From Prunus persica (taxonomy: Eukaryota > Streptophyta > Magnoliopsida > Rosales > Rosaceae), in assembly GCF_000346465.2 (NCBI RefSeq), contig NC_034010.1:1091415-1155414 (forward strand): 64,000 nucleotides of DNA, written 5' to 3'. Each line of letters opens with the position of its first letter. Positions within the stretch are counted from its first letter, which is position 1. This document shows positions 21,170 through 32,580 of this stretch, piece after piece. The translations under genes were made by a program, and so were the position numbers. Under the pieces are notes generated by a model. That model worked only from the letters and a program-made list of their open reading frames with translations, made no database searches and was not told the origin of the DNA.

Positions 21170-22318
21170 GCCCTTGGATTTTTAATAAAAATTTCAACGC
21201 GCTTCTAATAAAAGTACTTTTAATAAAAGCGTTTTGACCAGAAATGTTTTCTATAGATGCTATTCCTAATATGCATATCTTCCAGTGCTACCTTCTTTTT
21301 TGAGAAAAGAGCTGTAGTATTATTGATGAAAGGAATAGGTAATAAGTACCAAAAAAATTAGGCTATGTCGTCAGAGATTAGGCGAGTTTCTCTACACATA
21401 CGAACTCGGTCGTCGGACTAACTGAGTAGCCTTATCCTCTCAACCACAAAAACAGAGTCAAGACCTGTTAATGGATCATACCATCACTGTGAGCCGCCTA
21501 TCACAGAATTCCACATGGCTATTTCATGGCTGGGTTACCCTTATGCCAACCCGATCAGATCTGATGCCTCAGGCGTCGATGATAAGCTTCCCAGCTAAAG
21601 TCAAACGAGACTAAGTGTGAATCAATGCTCGGGCCTTCGAACACCGATCTGACCATTATGGTGCCATGAATGACCAGAGGCACATTAATGATCAACAAGA
21701 CTAATCAGACCCTTGTAAAGTCAAATCACTCCACCCATTTGATAGGCCAAGCATCTCCTTACCCTTTGATCCCCGAATGAGTAGGTTGGTGATGGAGAGG
21801 GATCATTTAATATACCTCCCATCCAAAACTAGATGTCGCTTTATTACACAACCCTTGCCAGATAAGTATGGTGATCAGAACATGTTATTTAATGTGATCC
21901 AGGCCCACCAGGGGAAAGGAAGATAAATATCTCCCCCTCTAGATATCTATCTCTCTTTCTCCCCTCTATAAATACCCTTCACCTACATCATGACAGAGGT
22001 AATAAATATTCTCACCTTGAAAACCCTACATCCATTCTCTCCACCTTACAACTATTTCTGACTTAACTATCGAAGGGAGTTCAACTGGAATCAACCCCAG
22101 TTCGCTCCTATTCTGATAGGTGTTCAAAGCGTGCAAGTCTTCTACAAAAAGCATTTCAACCCGAAAGGCTGGACCCAAGTGCAGACTATACAATACACGA
22201 GAAAGATACGCGGTTTACAAGAACCTTACCATAGATAGAGTAACCCCTCAACGCTTTGAGCAGAAATGTTTTCTATAGAAGCTGTTCCTAACGTGCGTAT
22301 CTTCCAGTGCTACTTTAA
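21170..22318. mobile_element. Probable solo LTR or LTR fragment between two copies of a MITE-like 60-mer
   Basis: Two copies of a 60-bp sequence (about 21231-21292 and 22256-22317; shared core CAGAAATGTTTTCTATAGA and ATCTTCCAGTGCTAC) flank about 960 bp. The inner sequence contains CCCCTCTATAAATACCC near 21962 with downstream leader-like sequence, as in an LTR promoter. The 60-mers resemble the common plant MITE phrase AAAAGCG-TTTGAGCAGAA. No coding frame is seen, exact ends are not resolved, and the two 60-mers differ at about ten positions. Confidence 0.35.
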
Positions 22319-23841
22319 CACTGATATTGCTTATTATTGGAAAACAAGCCCAATAAGGAAACTGGCCATAAAGAAATTGTTTGCTAGACCTTAAGTTCAA
22401 GCCCATGAGGTGTTTAACTTGTCGGCTGAATCATGAGACTCAAGCCCACCGACTGTGCTTCCAAGTTTCCCACGAATGATAAATATGACCAATAATTTGA
22501 TGTTCATATCTCTGAAAATAAAAATAAAAATCATAATGTTCTCAATAAGGAAAGAATGCAACGAATCTTAAAATTAACTGATTATATCCTACTACTCAAC
22601 TATTTATTGAATTACTAATTTACTCAAATATAAAATGACCAAAAAAGATATATTAAATTGTGAAACAAATATAATTTTAATAAGTACTCACCATATTCAA
22701 CTCTAATCAAATGTAGAGAAGTTTTCATAGCTTTGTGCCCACGGCGAACAACGCAACAAGCAAGATAAATGCCGAGCGAATTTCACGACGATTTGGTGTC
22801 AGCTCAGATGAACTTCCTGGTGGGTTATGTCCTTGCGGAAAGGGTGCATTTTGGTTTTTGAATTTCTTACTGTGAATAGCTTTGGTTCTTCGTTTTTCCA
22901 TAACTAGAATAGACGGCTTTCATTTTCATATTAAATGCTTTATATTACTTAATATTTTCTCTTCTCGTCCATGTTATTTTTTGTTTGTTTTTGTTTTGTG
23001 TGTGTGTGTGGGTATTATTCATCTCTGAGTTGTGCGAACATCATCATTCTTGCTGTTATTGTGCCCCACATTTCGATGTAGACTGTAGTGTGTGGTAAAT
23101 ATTAACACTTAAATCTGCGTTTTGCAATTTTGATGAACTTTTCAAAGTGTTCAACGATACATTGTGTTGTTGAATTATTTGGTGAAATAAATCTATTCAG
23201 AGTCTGGTCAATCAAGGCTTCTCTGAATTAATTTTACCCAAAAAAAGGAAAAGAACCCATAAAACTTTCATAAGATAATAGAACATATTTGGAGGGCAGC
23301 AAGTTCTTTTGAAAATAAGAAATAAATAAAAAAAATCATAAGGATTTACAAGAATCAAGCTTTGAATTGAAGGAGTTGACAAATCTATTCCCACAACAAC
23401 ATATGAAGTTAAAGATTTTGATGCAAACCCAAAATATGTAAAGAGGGCACAAATTCATGTAAAAAGAAAACCTGGTTTAGGATTGGTATTAAGGTGTTGT
23501 GTGATTAGGGTGTACCATGTGTATTTTTGGTAGTTAAATAGGATGAACTTAGTTAATTTTACATTTTGATTTAAATATTAGGGTGTACTCAACTAATTTT
23601 AGGGTTCAGCAGCACTCTAAGGAAAACATGGTTTGTATGTGAAAACAATAACAAGGATACCAAACGTGTTGAGAATATTATCCTATATCGGAAATAAAAA
23701 CCTTGACTTAGTAATGTAAATGATCTTAGGTCTCTCTACCCATTATCAATTGATTTCGAGTGGATGCTATGCTAGACGAGGTAAAACCCTAAAAACTTTG
23801 AATTTTAGTGCAAACGAAAGGCAAGACAGAGAGCATGGAAT

Positions 23842-23842
<1 letters not shown>
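22319..23842. other. Intergenic; no supportable gene
   Basis: The only thing that stands out is a short frame at 22769-22858 (MPSEFHDDLVSAQMNFLVGY...), 29 codons in less AT-rich sequence, which could be a relic first exon. No family is recognised and no continuation is found. Confidence 0.3.

Positions 23843-23876
<34 letters not shown>
23843..23876 (+). repeat. (TA)n microsatellite
   Basis: About 32 bp of alternating TA, immediately left of the dispersed repeat at 23877. A second, longer TA run (about 24097-24137, then CACACAC) closes the other side of that repeat. Confidence 0.9.
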
Positions 23877-23878
<2 letters not shown>

Positions 23879-24090
23879 TCCCCTTCTATTGAGGGATCCC
23901 TCAAATAATTTTATTTGAGGGACGCCCTTTAGGGTACCCTACAATTTTTTTCCCAATGATCCAAACCATCTATTTTTTAGGTTTTCATTCATAGATCATC
24001 CTTACAAAAAATTAGATAAATCGGAAACCGTTTCGACATCCAATTGTGTCTTACAAAATCAATGAACACGGTGCTTCAAGAAAATGCTAA
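23877..24090. repeat. Dispersed MITE-like repeat, second family member
   Basis: It starts ACAGTCCCCTTCTATTGAGG with a local foldback (GGGATCCCTCAAATAA versus TTATTTGAGGGACGCCC), then shares GATCCAAACC ... GATCATCCTTAC ... GAACACGGTGCTTCAAG with 20080-20206. It is bounded by TA repeats on both sides. Confidence 0.55.
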
Positions 24091-24094
24091 AATT

Positions 24095-24146
<52 letters not shown>

Positions 24147-24149
24147 GAC

Positions 24150-24300
24150 AGAAACCATGGCTCTTCATGGCTCGGGTGTTACAATTAAGATCCTCACCAC
24201 CCCAATATTGTTCAATAAATCTCAAATAGAGAACGATTAATTCTAAGATATTTGGCCTTCACATTGATCCTCCAATGATGCAAATGCTCTTCGGCCGCTT
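24150..24300 (+). pseudogene. Decayed copy of exon 2 of the downstream LEA_2-like gene
   Basis: GGCTCGGGTGTTACAATTAA ... GGCCTTCACATTGATCCTCC ... CTCTTCGGCCGCTTA aligns with exon 2 of the 27793 gene (29518-29648: GGCTCGGGTGTCACCACTAA ... GGCCTTCACATTCATCCTCC ... CGCTTCGGCCGCTTA). The copy has a stop after IEND and small indels. Neighbouring exons were not found beside it, so a local partial duplication of genomic DNA is more likely than a retrocopy. Confidence 0.7.
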
Positions 24301-24748
24301 ATATATGTTTTGAATTATATCACATTGAAGCTAGTCTGTTGACCAAACAACCTACTACTATTTTTCACTATATACTGATGATTTTTTCCCTTAAAAGATA
24401 ACTGTGTACGCATAGCAACAGATAGATTGATGTATTACCTGCATTTCATGGATGATGGATGTAAAAGCTTTTCATCTTTATTGCTTATAATTATATTTGT
24501 ATATATGTGAGATCTGGTTTGTGAGCAAATGATGATCATGATGGTAGCGAGGGAGTTGAATTCATAATGTCTTGGTCTGCAAAAGCAAAAGCAAAAGCTA
24601 TTCCTCATATTGGATTAATATATGTCACCTCACTTTAATTCTATAATCATCACTACCATACATGGCCAACCTTCTATCTCAATCCATCTCGTCTATCTTT
24701 AAAAGAAAGCAATATGTCTATCCAATTTAATTAACTTGTATTTATTGT

Positions 24749-24798
<50 letters not shown>

Positions 24799-25133
24799 TT
24801 TTAAATTAATTTTTTAATTTGAAAATCATCATGCATGTGAATAATTTAAGTGATAAAAAAGGAAATCAGTAGAGGATCATATTTTGCATCAGATAATATT
24901 AAAATTTGTTGAACTCAGAATACATAAAACTTGGATTTTAAACTTCAATGCATTAATTAACCACCTTCAAATGTATAAACTGGTTCCTTTTTGCTTTTCT
25001 TTTCTTGATGGTCCGGGAGAGGTAAGAAAGTTAAAGATCTCTTATAGGATATAGAGAAGAGAAATACCACTAAACAAAAAGATAAATGATAATTAGATTA
25101 GTGGAAGGAGTGAAGGAAACAGACAGTCAAAAG
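24301..25133. other. Intergenic, no gene; contains a (CT)n microsatellite at 24749-24795
   Basis: AT-rich DNA. The microsatellite is about 46 bp of pure CT. Confidence 0.5.
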
Positions 25134-25726
25134 TGCTGTAGAAGTTCTGACTGGGCTCTAACACTCGAGAGGAAACTATAGGCGCTCGAGCGGCAGAGTG
25201 GTACTTCTAGCCCAGACCTAGGCGCTCAAGTGACAAAACTTAAACTCGAGCGGACGCAGGCGTTCGAACGACATGAGCGGCATAGAGCAGGAGGAGCGAA
25301 TCCAAAGCGTATCTGTGGCGAATCCGGACAAATTTTCCCTTAGTTTTGGGGTCCTTTAAGTTTTCTATTCCTTCTATAATTATACTAAAGCCTTATGACA
25401 TATAAATAGGCACTTTAGCGCTAGGTTATTATAATGTGAGAAAGCTGAGGCATCAAATTGGAAAAAGAGAGCTATGGTTTTTGAGAGATCGAAGGGGGTT
25501 TTAGGGTTTAGGGTTTTTCATTGTAACCAAATGGGTTCTTTCATACTAGTGAATTTCTCAGGGGTCACTAAGAGGACATTGGCATAACATTGAACCTCTA
25601 TAAATTCTTGAGTTCTTTGCGTGCGTGTTTACTTTTTGGTTTGTGTGTACTTTATCTTTGCGTGACTTGTGTGTGATAGTTGCGTAGTCGATCAACGACA
25701 AGGTCTTGGAGTGTTTTTACACAACA
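25134..25726 (+). mobile_element. Probable solo LTR of a copia-type element, about 593 bp
   Basis: It begins TGCTGTAGAAGTTC and ends TTTTTACACAACA. It has a TATA-like ACATATAAATAGGC at about 25399 and leader sequence downstream of it. A GC-richer 5' part repeats GGCGCTCGAGCGGC and GGCGCTCAAGTGAC. The flanks are AAAAG and CAAAG, a 5-bp duplication with one mismatch. No internal region or second LTR is present, so unequal recombination probably removed the rest. Confidence 0.45.
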
Positions 25727-25941
25727 CAAAGAAAAATGAAAACGAAAAGCACTCTCGAGATGTTTAAAAAAATAAAGGCAACTTTGAAAACTAGTTTTCA
25801 ATTTTTATAAAATAAAAAACGAAATTTATTACCAAATAAGTTTTCATTTTTCAGTGTTTTTTTTTTCTTAAAAAAAAAGTAAAAATAAAATAGTTATGAA
25901 ACGGGTTGTAAGGTATTTGATAATCAGCTGTTAGATTTGGA

Positions 25942-25972
<31 letters not shown>

Positions 25973-27690
25973 CTAGAAGGGAGTGAAGTAGCACTGGGTG
26001 CTGCCTTTAACATTAGCATAATATTTATTTATTGTCAGCCTTTTAGTGGAAAGGATATACAGGAAATGCTAAAGCGTGCTTACTTTGCTATAATTCCTGA
26101 GACGTAAAAGGAGAGACAATTCGGTGTAAAGCAAATACTAAAGGACCAGATCAAGAGACCCTCTCCCGTAATTCTCGGATTAAATTTCAAAGTGTATGGA
26201 ATTTGGCTCCACTGAGCATCATGGCAGATTTATTAGCGTGGCTTAGACCTAATAATTATATGGCTTTTCATCATCCAGCAGATTTCTTACCTAGGGCATT
26301 GACTTTAAAAAAAAAAGCAAAAAAAAAAAAGAATCCCTTTTAAAGGTTATATTTTACATTCTGAAACATTTTAGAGGGTGGCCCACTTGCATAGGCTATT
26401 ATCAAAAAATGTCGGGGTGTTATTAGTCATATAAGGCTAGAGGAATTTCAGTATAAAAGCCACAAGTTTAAACAAGTCAAATATAAATCGTAATGCTTAA
26501 AATTATTAATACAACTACAATTTTTAAACTCTCTCAAATAGAAACTACATGTAGAGAGTATACTATAAACAAATATTGAACTCACAAAGAGTTGAATATA
26601 ACCTAAAGAAATTGTAAACACACACACACAAGTGAGTAAACGCCGCTGAACCACCTCATTTGTCTCCAAATCCACCAACGAAACCAATGCATTGCTAGTT
26701 CATTGTCACCAAAGATTCCAAGGACAACAAAACCACAAGAGCCGCCAATGAAATTATCTGCGCACCCAAGCGAAAAATCCAACAAAAAAACTAGTAAACA
26801 ACCCCAAAAGAGAAGGGAGGACATGGAGGAGAGGGAAGGAGAGGAGGGGAGAAAGGGGATGGCCGGAGAGGGGCGAGGAAGGAGGCCACCAAGGCCCCGT
26901 GCTAGCAGGGGTGGGGGGGGCGCGGCGGCGGCCGGCGTGGTGGGGGCTGGAGCGAAGTTCTTGAGACTTATATATCATATTTTGTTTTGTTAAGTTTCGG
27001 ATTTGATATTTTTACATTCGATCATTAGTGGCACACATGTACAACCAATTCCATATAGTTCATTCAAGTCAAGCACGTGAATATCATGTACTGGGTAGAC
27101 ACCCAATAGTGGTGGAACCCCTCACTTATATATCGTGTTTTATTTTTTCAAGTTTTTATTATTATATATTTTTACATTCTTAGAATTTTGGTACAAGAGA
27201 TTAAGAGATATTGTCAAACTTATATGTGGAAATAAATCATTCAAATAGTTTTTTTTTCTTTTTTTTTTGCCAAAGTTAGGAAGGGTGAGGGGTGTTTTTT
27301 CATTTATACACTACTAATGTGTAATAGGGGTTAGAGACCACATGCCCGCAAGGCTCTTTTTCATTAAACTAGACCCACTACAAATCATTCAAATAGTTAA
27401 GTAGTGTAATTATGTGTGACAAACTGTATAGGAAAGCAAGGTTCAATAGCTAGAAAATCAAATGTGAATTATTTGATATAACTTTATACAAGTTTGTAAT
27501 AAAACTTGTATGATTATTCTTTGTGATCAATGGTTTCAATCTTTCCTACTAAGCGAAGCATTCTTTGACTCATAGCCTCATATCATCACAACCTAAAGCC
27601 AACTATAGCCAAGCCAACCCCACAACACAACAGAAAACAAAAGCAACTTCTCTTTATCCAGTTTAAAACCCCTCCAAAAACCCCATTCCC
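25727..27690. other. Intergenic; GC-rich island and diverged direct repeats, no supportable gene
   Basis: A TA microsatellite lies at about 25939-25966. The 140 bp at about 26820-26960 are extremely G-rich (GGGGTGGGGGGGCGCGGCGG), against AT-rich surroundings; frames through it are low in complexity and unconvincing. Two diverged direct copies of a 55-bp sequence (CTTATATATC-T-TTTT-TTTT...TTTTTACATTC) lie at about 26968-27022 and 27125-27178. Confidence 0.4.
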
Positions 27691-27714
27691 ATGTCAGAGT
27701 TACAATTCTGTCAC

Positions 27715-27734
27715 TCACTCACTCACTCACTCTC

Positions 27735-27792
<58 letters not shown>
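27715..27792 (+). repeat. (CT)n microsatellite abutting a start codon
   Basis: CACT units pass into about 60 bp of pure CT that ends one base pair before the ATG at 27793. It lies in frame with an upstream ATG at 27691, so if translated it would encode Ser-Leu repeats. Confidence 0.95.
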
Positions 27793-27794
<2 letters not shown>

Positions 27795-30463
27795 GGAGCA
27801 TGATCAAGACCAAGAAGCTCTATTTCATTCATACCCTTTTGCATATTACGTGCAAAGCCCATCAACTGTCTCCCATGCCAACAGTGCTGATATCCGGAAC
27901 ACCATCCCCGAATCTGAATTCCAATCCCCAACCCGAGCTGAACCAACAAACCCGACCCTTCACGAAGAGGCCTCCCGCTTCACTCTCTCACACTACTCCT
28001 CCTCCCGCGGATCCAGCCACTCATTCTTGCACCAGAAGAAGATCTCATACGACGCACGTAGCAACGGAACGGGCACCGAAAATGGAGTAAACCGTTTGAT
28101 TATTGTGGACGGTGGTGGCAAGGGCGATGATGGTGGTGATGAAGATGATGATGAGGAATATTACTATGGTGTGAGAAAAACATCAAGGTGGTGGAAGACG
28201 TATTGTTCATATCGTAATTCAGATTCGTGTGTATGGATTTGTATGCAAATAAGTTGGAGGGCTATGTTGAGCTTGTGCGTTGCATTGCTTGTGTTTTACA
28301 TTGCTACAAAGCCCCCTCCACCCAAAGTGTCAATTAAGGTACGTTCAAATATTGATCCATCTCTCCAAAAGTACTCTGTTTTATTTTTCAAATTTTGTAT
28401 GTTGCATTTCACGCTTATAAGTGCTCGTTTGGGAGTGATTCTGAATATGTCAGAACCACTTGTGGGAAAAAGCACCTCTCACACCATAAAATCACTTAAA
28501 GTGATTATTTGGAGAAATAATTCTCCATAAAAGTGATATTTGCCTATCCAAAATCACTCATAAACGAGCTCTAACCATCATAAATTTTTTTTCCCTAGAA
28601 ATTAGAATTTAGGAAGCATTAAACATATATATTCTAGCACTCTTATTTTGTTATTACAAAAGACTATGTCTAGTAGCATGTGACATACGATGAGTGAGGT
28701 GTGGCCCAAAAGAATATAATAATGGATTAAAGTAGTATGATAAACGACCCCAATAATATTCTAACAAATATGATTTTCTTTTTTGGGATTATGCCAATGA
28801 CCATTTGAGTTGGTTGGAATTTGTCTCCATTTTATTGTAAGAGGTGTAATTTGTTTAATCAATGAGGGAATGAGATATTCGAATTCGGTATATGTTTCAA
28901 CATTAGAAAAAGGAATACTATTAGACTAGTAACTAGTTAGTGTATTAGAAGAGTTTATAAGTTTAAATCTCATAAATAAATTTAGGGTTTTATACTTATT
29001 TTGTAAATCAATACCCTTGTGTTCGATAACTGAAAAGTTGTATCATTGGTTGGATTGAAAAAAAAAAAAGAAAAGGCCTGTAAAGTATTGGAAACAGGCC
29101 ATAAGAAATTCATATATGCTTGACCTTGGGATTGAGTTGAGATGTGTTAACCCAATAAAGAAGAAGCAACTTAAAGTTCATGCGTCGAGTGACTCAAAGC
29201 ACAAGACCAATATAAACTCATATCACCTAAAATGGCCCACAGACTGAGCTTCTAGTTGGCCCAAACTTCTCCCTTTAACATTGTTATGCCACCTAGTAAT
29301 ATAATGGAAGGAATCGTGAAAATTTTGTAATGCCTAAGCCGCAAGGACAAAAGCCCACAAAACAAAAAGAAAACCAACCAACAAAGTATAAAGTTTACAC
29401 AATAATGTTTCTAACTTCAGTTTCTAGGTAGTTCCTACTCTACTATTGCGTGATATATGATGTTCAAAACTGCATGCAGATGGCAGGAATTGGCGAATTT
29501 GGACTAGGGGAAGGAGTGGATGGCTCGGGTGTCACCACTAAGATCCTCACCTGCAATTGTTCCATAAATCTAATAATAGACAACAAATCGAAGCTCTTTG
29601 GCCTTCACATTCATCCTCCAACAATCCAAATGCGCTTCGGCCGCTTACCTTTTGCTTTATCACATGTAAGGATCAATATGGATGAAGTCACTTCTTAATT
29701 TAGTGCCAAAGTTTTAGCTGAATTCCCTTTATTTTTATGTGCTAAGAGTAAATTAGCTATAGTCCTTGAATTATTACTTGATTTTTAGATTGTATAGTTC
29801 TCAAACATTTAATAATGGTGTGTCACTTTGGCTCTTCCGTCAATGTTTATTAGTTTTTCTGTCTTTTTTAGAGCAAAATGTCTACTCACACCGTACACCC
29901 TTCACTTCTCTTCTTATATTTCATCAAAAATTAAAGTTGCAACTTCAATTCAAGATGAAAAAGAGCATGGCAACTTGAACTTGAGATGAAATAGAAGAAG
30001 AAATGAAAGGTGAGCGGTTACGTGAGTAGACATTTTTACCTTTAATTTGACAGAAAAGGAAACGGATTAAATTTTAGAGAAAAACCAAAGTGATACACAA
30101 TTAAAAGCTGGAGCACAGTTGAAGGATTGCAGCTACAATTTACTCAAGTCCATCGTCATTGATTAAATTTTGCAGGGACCAAAGCTATATGCTGCTGAGA
30201 GTGGGTCATCAAAATTCAAGTTATATGCTGGAACAAGGAATAAGCCAATGTATGGTGCCGGAAGAAGCATGGAGGACATGCTAGAGTCAGGGAAGGGTTT
30301 GCCATTGGTCCTTCGAGTGAGTTTGCACTCAAGTTTTCATGTCGTTTGGAACCTTATTAAGCCTAAATTCCACCACCAAGCTGAATGCTTGCTTGTCCTT
30401 CATAGGGCATATGATAAAAAGCATCGCACTCAGACATACAATAGCACCTGCATAATGACTTAG
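27793..30463 (+). CDS. LEA_2 / NDR1-HIN1-like (NHL) single-pass membrane protein, 339 aa, three exons
   Basis: Exons 27793-28338, 29480-29665 and 30176-30463 join in phase 0 at GT-AG borders. The N-terminal 150 residues are hydrophilic and Ser/Pro-rich with the family phrase YYVQSPSTVSH near residue 18 and a Gly/Asp/Glu patch near 107-123. One membrane segment (about 155-171, SWRAMLSLCVALLVFYIA) is followed by a PPPPK linker and then the LEA_2-type beta domain (TKILTCNCSINLIIDNKSKL ... GLHIHPPTIQMRFGRLPFAL) and a Cys-containing C-terminus. This is the layout of Arabidopsis At1g45688/At5g42860-type proteins, whose biochemical role is not established; related NHL proteins sit in the plasma membrane and affect defence and stress responses. 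The start was chosen at the ATG after the CT repeat, giving the family-like MEHDQD N-terminus. Another in-frame ATG lies 34 codons upstream. Confidence 0.85.
28421..28571. mobile_element. Tourist-like MITE in intron 1 of the LEA_2-like gene, 151 bp
   Basis: Inverted ends GTGCTCGTTTGGGAGTGATT (left) and GAGCTCGTTTATGAGTGATT (right, read inwards), with TAA target duplications at 28418-28420 and 28572-28574. This is the pattern of PIF/Harbinger-derived MITEs. No coding capacity. Confidence 0.7.
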
Positions 30464-30942
30464 TCTATCAATTATGTACACCCCTCTCTACAAGAAAATC
30501 TGAGAATTAAATTTTTTTTTTCTGAAACCAAAAAGGAAAAAGAAAGAGAGAGAGACCGAAAAATCTCAGCCAGAAAAGGAAAAGGGACTCAGATGTTGTT
30601 GACAAGCCAGTCCTCTTGAAACTTTACATGTGATGTCGTAAGAAATCTACATATAAATGTATAATCTCAAAAGCTCTCAAAGTTATTTTCAGTGGATATG
30701 TTTTCTCTTTTACTCCGTCTGACATGTTATATTATTGTATAAATAATTAAAATCGATCACATAGAATTATGTTTTAATATGCGATTATGATGGACAGTAT
30801 ATATCATATTACTACTCAGCACAAAAACATTATACTATATTTTCAGTTATATATTTGTTGATTCCAAATTTGTATATATTTTTTGTCTTTCAAAACTATG
30901 AAACAAGAACTAAGAAAAGAGTGTTTGAACAATCGATCGGGG
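30464..30942. other. 3' flank of the LEA_2-like gene, no further gene seen
   Basis: AT-rich with a short GA-rich patch at about 30535-30560. No frame is supportable before the nested transposons. Confidence 0.4.
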
Positions 30943-31011
30943 TAAGAGCAGTTCCAGCAATAGGGGCTGGGGGGTGTTTAGGCTCGAAAACCGTTTTCAG
31001 CAGCAAGGGTT

Positions 31012-31036
31012 CACTACTACAAAAAAGCAAAAAGAC
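31012..31036 (+). repeat. CACTA terminal inverted repeat, left (element 3' end)
   Basis: CACTACTACAAAAAAGCAAAA followed by AGACGACGG. It matches the right end with about two changes over the first 25 bases. Confidence 0.93.
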
Positions 31037-32480
31037 GACGGTAAATCACCGTCGTGTATTTGGTTTTTCAATGGTCGTGGAATCCACCGTCATCTTTTCC
31101 CTCATAAACCACGACGCTAAATAACCGTCGTTGTTAAACTATACAACGTCATCAAAAAATACAAAACGACGTCTTTGTACTGCAAAAAGATCTAAAAAAA
31201 GCAATCGAGGATGATAATAGACGACCAATTCTCTAAAAAGACCGTCGTTAAAAAGGGAAAATATGACACATATTAAGAGAACAAGGCCGCAAGATAGACA
31301 TACAACGACGACAATAAAAATACGCCGACGTTAAATATAATTTTCACGACAATAAAAAATATGACGTCTTTAAATACATTAGAAGACGACGTTATTGATA
31401 CCTACTACGTCGCACATATAAACACAACCGTCGTACAATTAATTTTCCACTTCGATTTTTCGATAAAAGATGACGTGGAAATAGTTGTCAGTGTCATTAT
31501 TTACGACGTATGTGTTTCTATAGTAGACGTTGAAAAACTAAACAACGTCAGTTACAAATATATGAGAGTCGTATTAAAAAATTTATACGTCCTATTTTCA
31601 GAAACAAACAACGACGATAAATATTAGACGTTGTTAAATACAACAACGTCGGAAAACAATAAAAACAGACGTGTTTAGTCTGCTAAAGTTCTAGAAAATA
31701 GTCGAGGATGAGAATAGACGACCAACTCAAAAAAATCACCGTCGTTAAAAAAGAAAAATATGACACATATTAAAAGAACAAGGCCGCAAGATATACATAC
31801 AACGACGACAACTAAAATACTACGCCGTTAAATACAATTTACACGACAAGAAAAAATATGACGTCTTTAAATACATGAGAAGACGACGTTATTGAAATCT
31901 ACAACGTCTCTTATTTACAAAAAACCGTCGTGAAATAAATTTTCCACTTCGATTTTTCTAAAAAAGATGACGTGGAAATAGTTGTCAGTGTCATTATTTA
32001 CGACGTATACATTTATATAGTCGACGTTGTATTTATATGTATTCATTACTCACGACGCACTTAATAATATAGACGACGTTGAACGTCTAAACAACGTCGG
32101 TTCCAAATAAATGAGAGCCGTATTACAGAACATATAGACGGCGTAGATTATGATGGGAGCCGTATTACAAATAACGTCGTTTAATTGTTATTAGACGGCG
32201 GTTATAATGAATTTCCGTCGGAATTAATTTCGTTCCTCTTCGTTTATAAAAGAACTTGCGACGTGGAAAATGTATGATGACGTCGTATTTTTTAACGTTC
32301 AGATTATATATCTCGTTTTTTAGACGTCGGTATTATGGGATTGGAGTCGTGTTATTTTGAATTACATGGCGGTTCTTTATCCTTCACCGACGTGATATCC
32401 TGAATAATTGCTTCACAATAGCGTCGTGGTTCTTCATTGTTACGTTGCTTTAAGACGTCGGTAAATATGCTGAATAACTG
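31030..32480. repeat. CACTA 3' subterminal repeat zone with an internal 497-bp-period duplication
   Basis: Dozens of GACGAC/GTCGTC-containing words occur in both orientations. About 360 bp around 31200-31540 recur at about 31697-32035 with a constant offset of 497 and moderate divergence (for example GTTGTCAGTGTCATTATTTA at both). No coding function is apparent; the open frame at 31361-31627 lies within the repeat. Confidence 0.8.
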
Positions 32481-32580
32481 ATTCACAATAACGTCGTGTT
32501 TTATTTGAACGTAGAAAGTGAAGAAATCACATTACAATATATTACAAAATTAATGTCATACACTGCCAATTACATAAGCA

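Noticed and set aside
22769..22858. 29-codon frame (MPSEFHDDLVSAQ...) that looks like a first exon
   Set aside because: No donor in frame, no downstream exon and no family recognised; only noted as a possible relic.
31361..31627. 88-codon plus-strand frame near the CACTA left end
   Set aside because: It lies within the duplicated subterminal repeat zone and is not shared by the second copy of the duplication.
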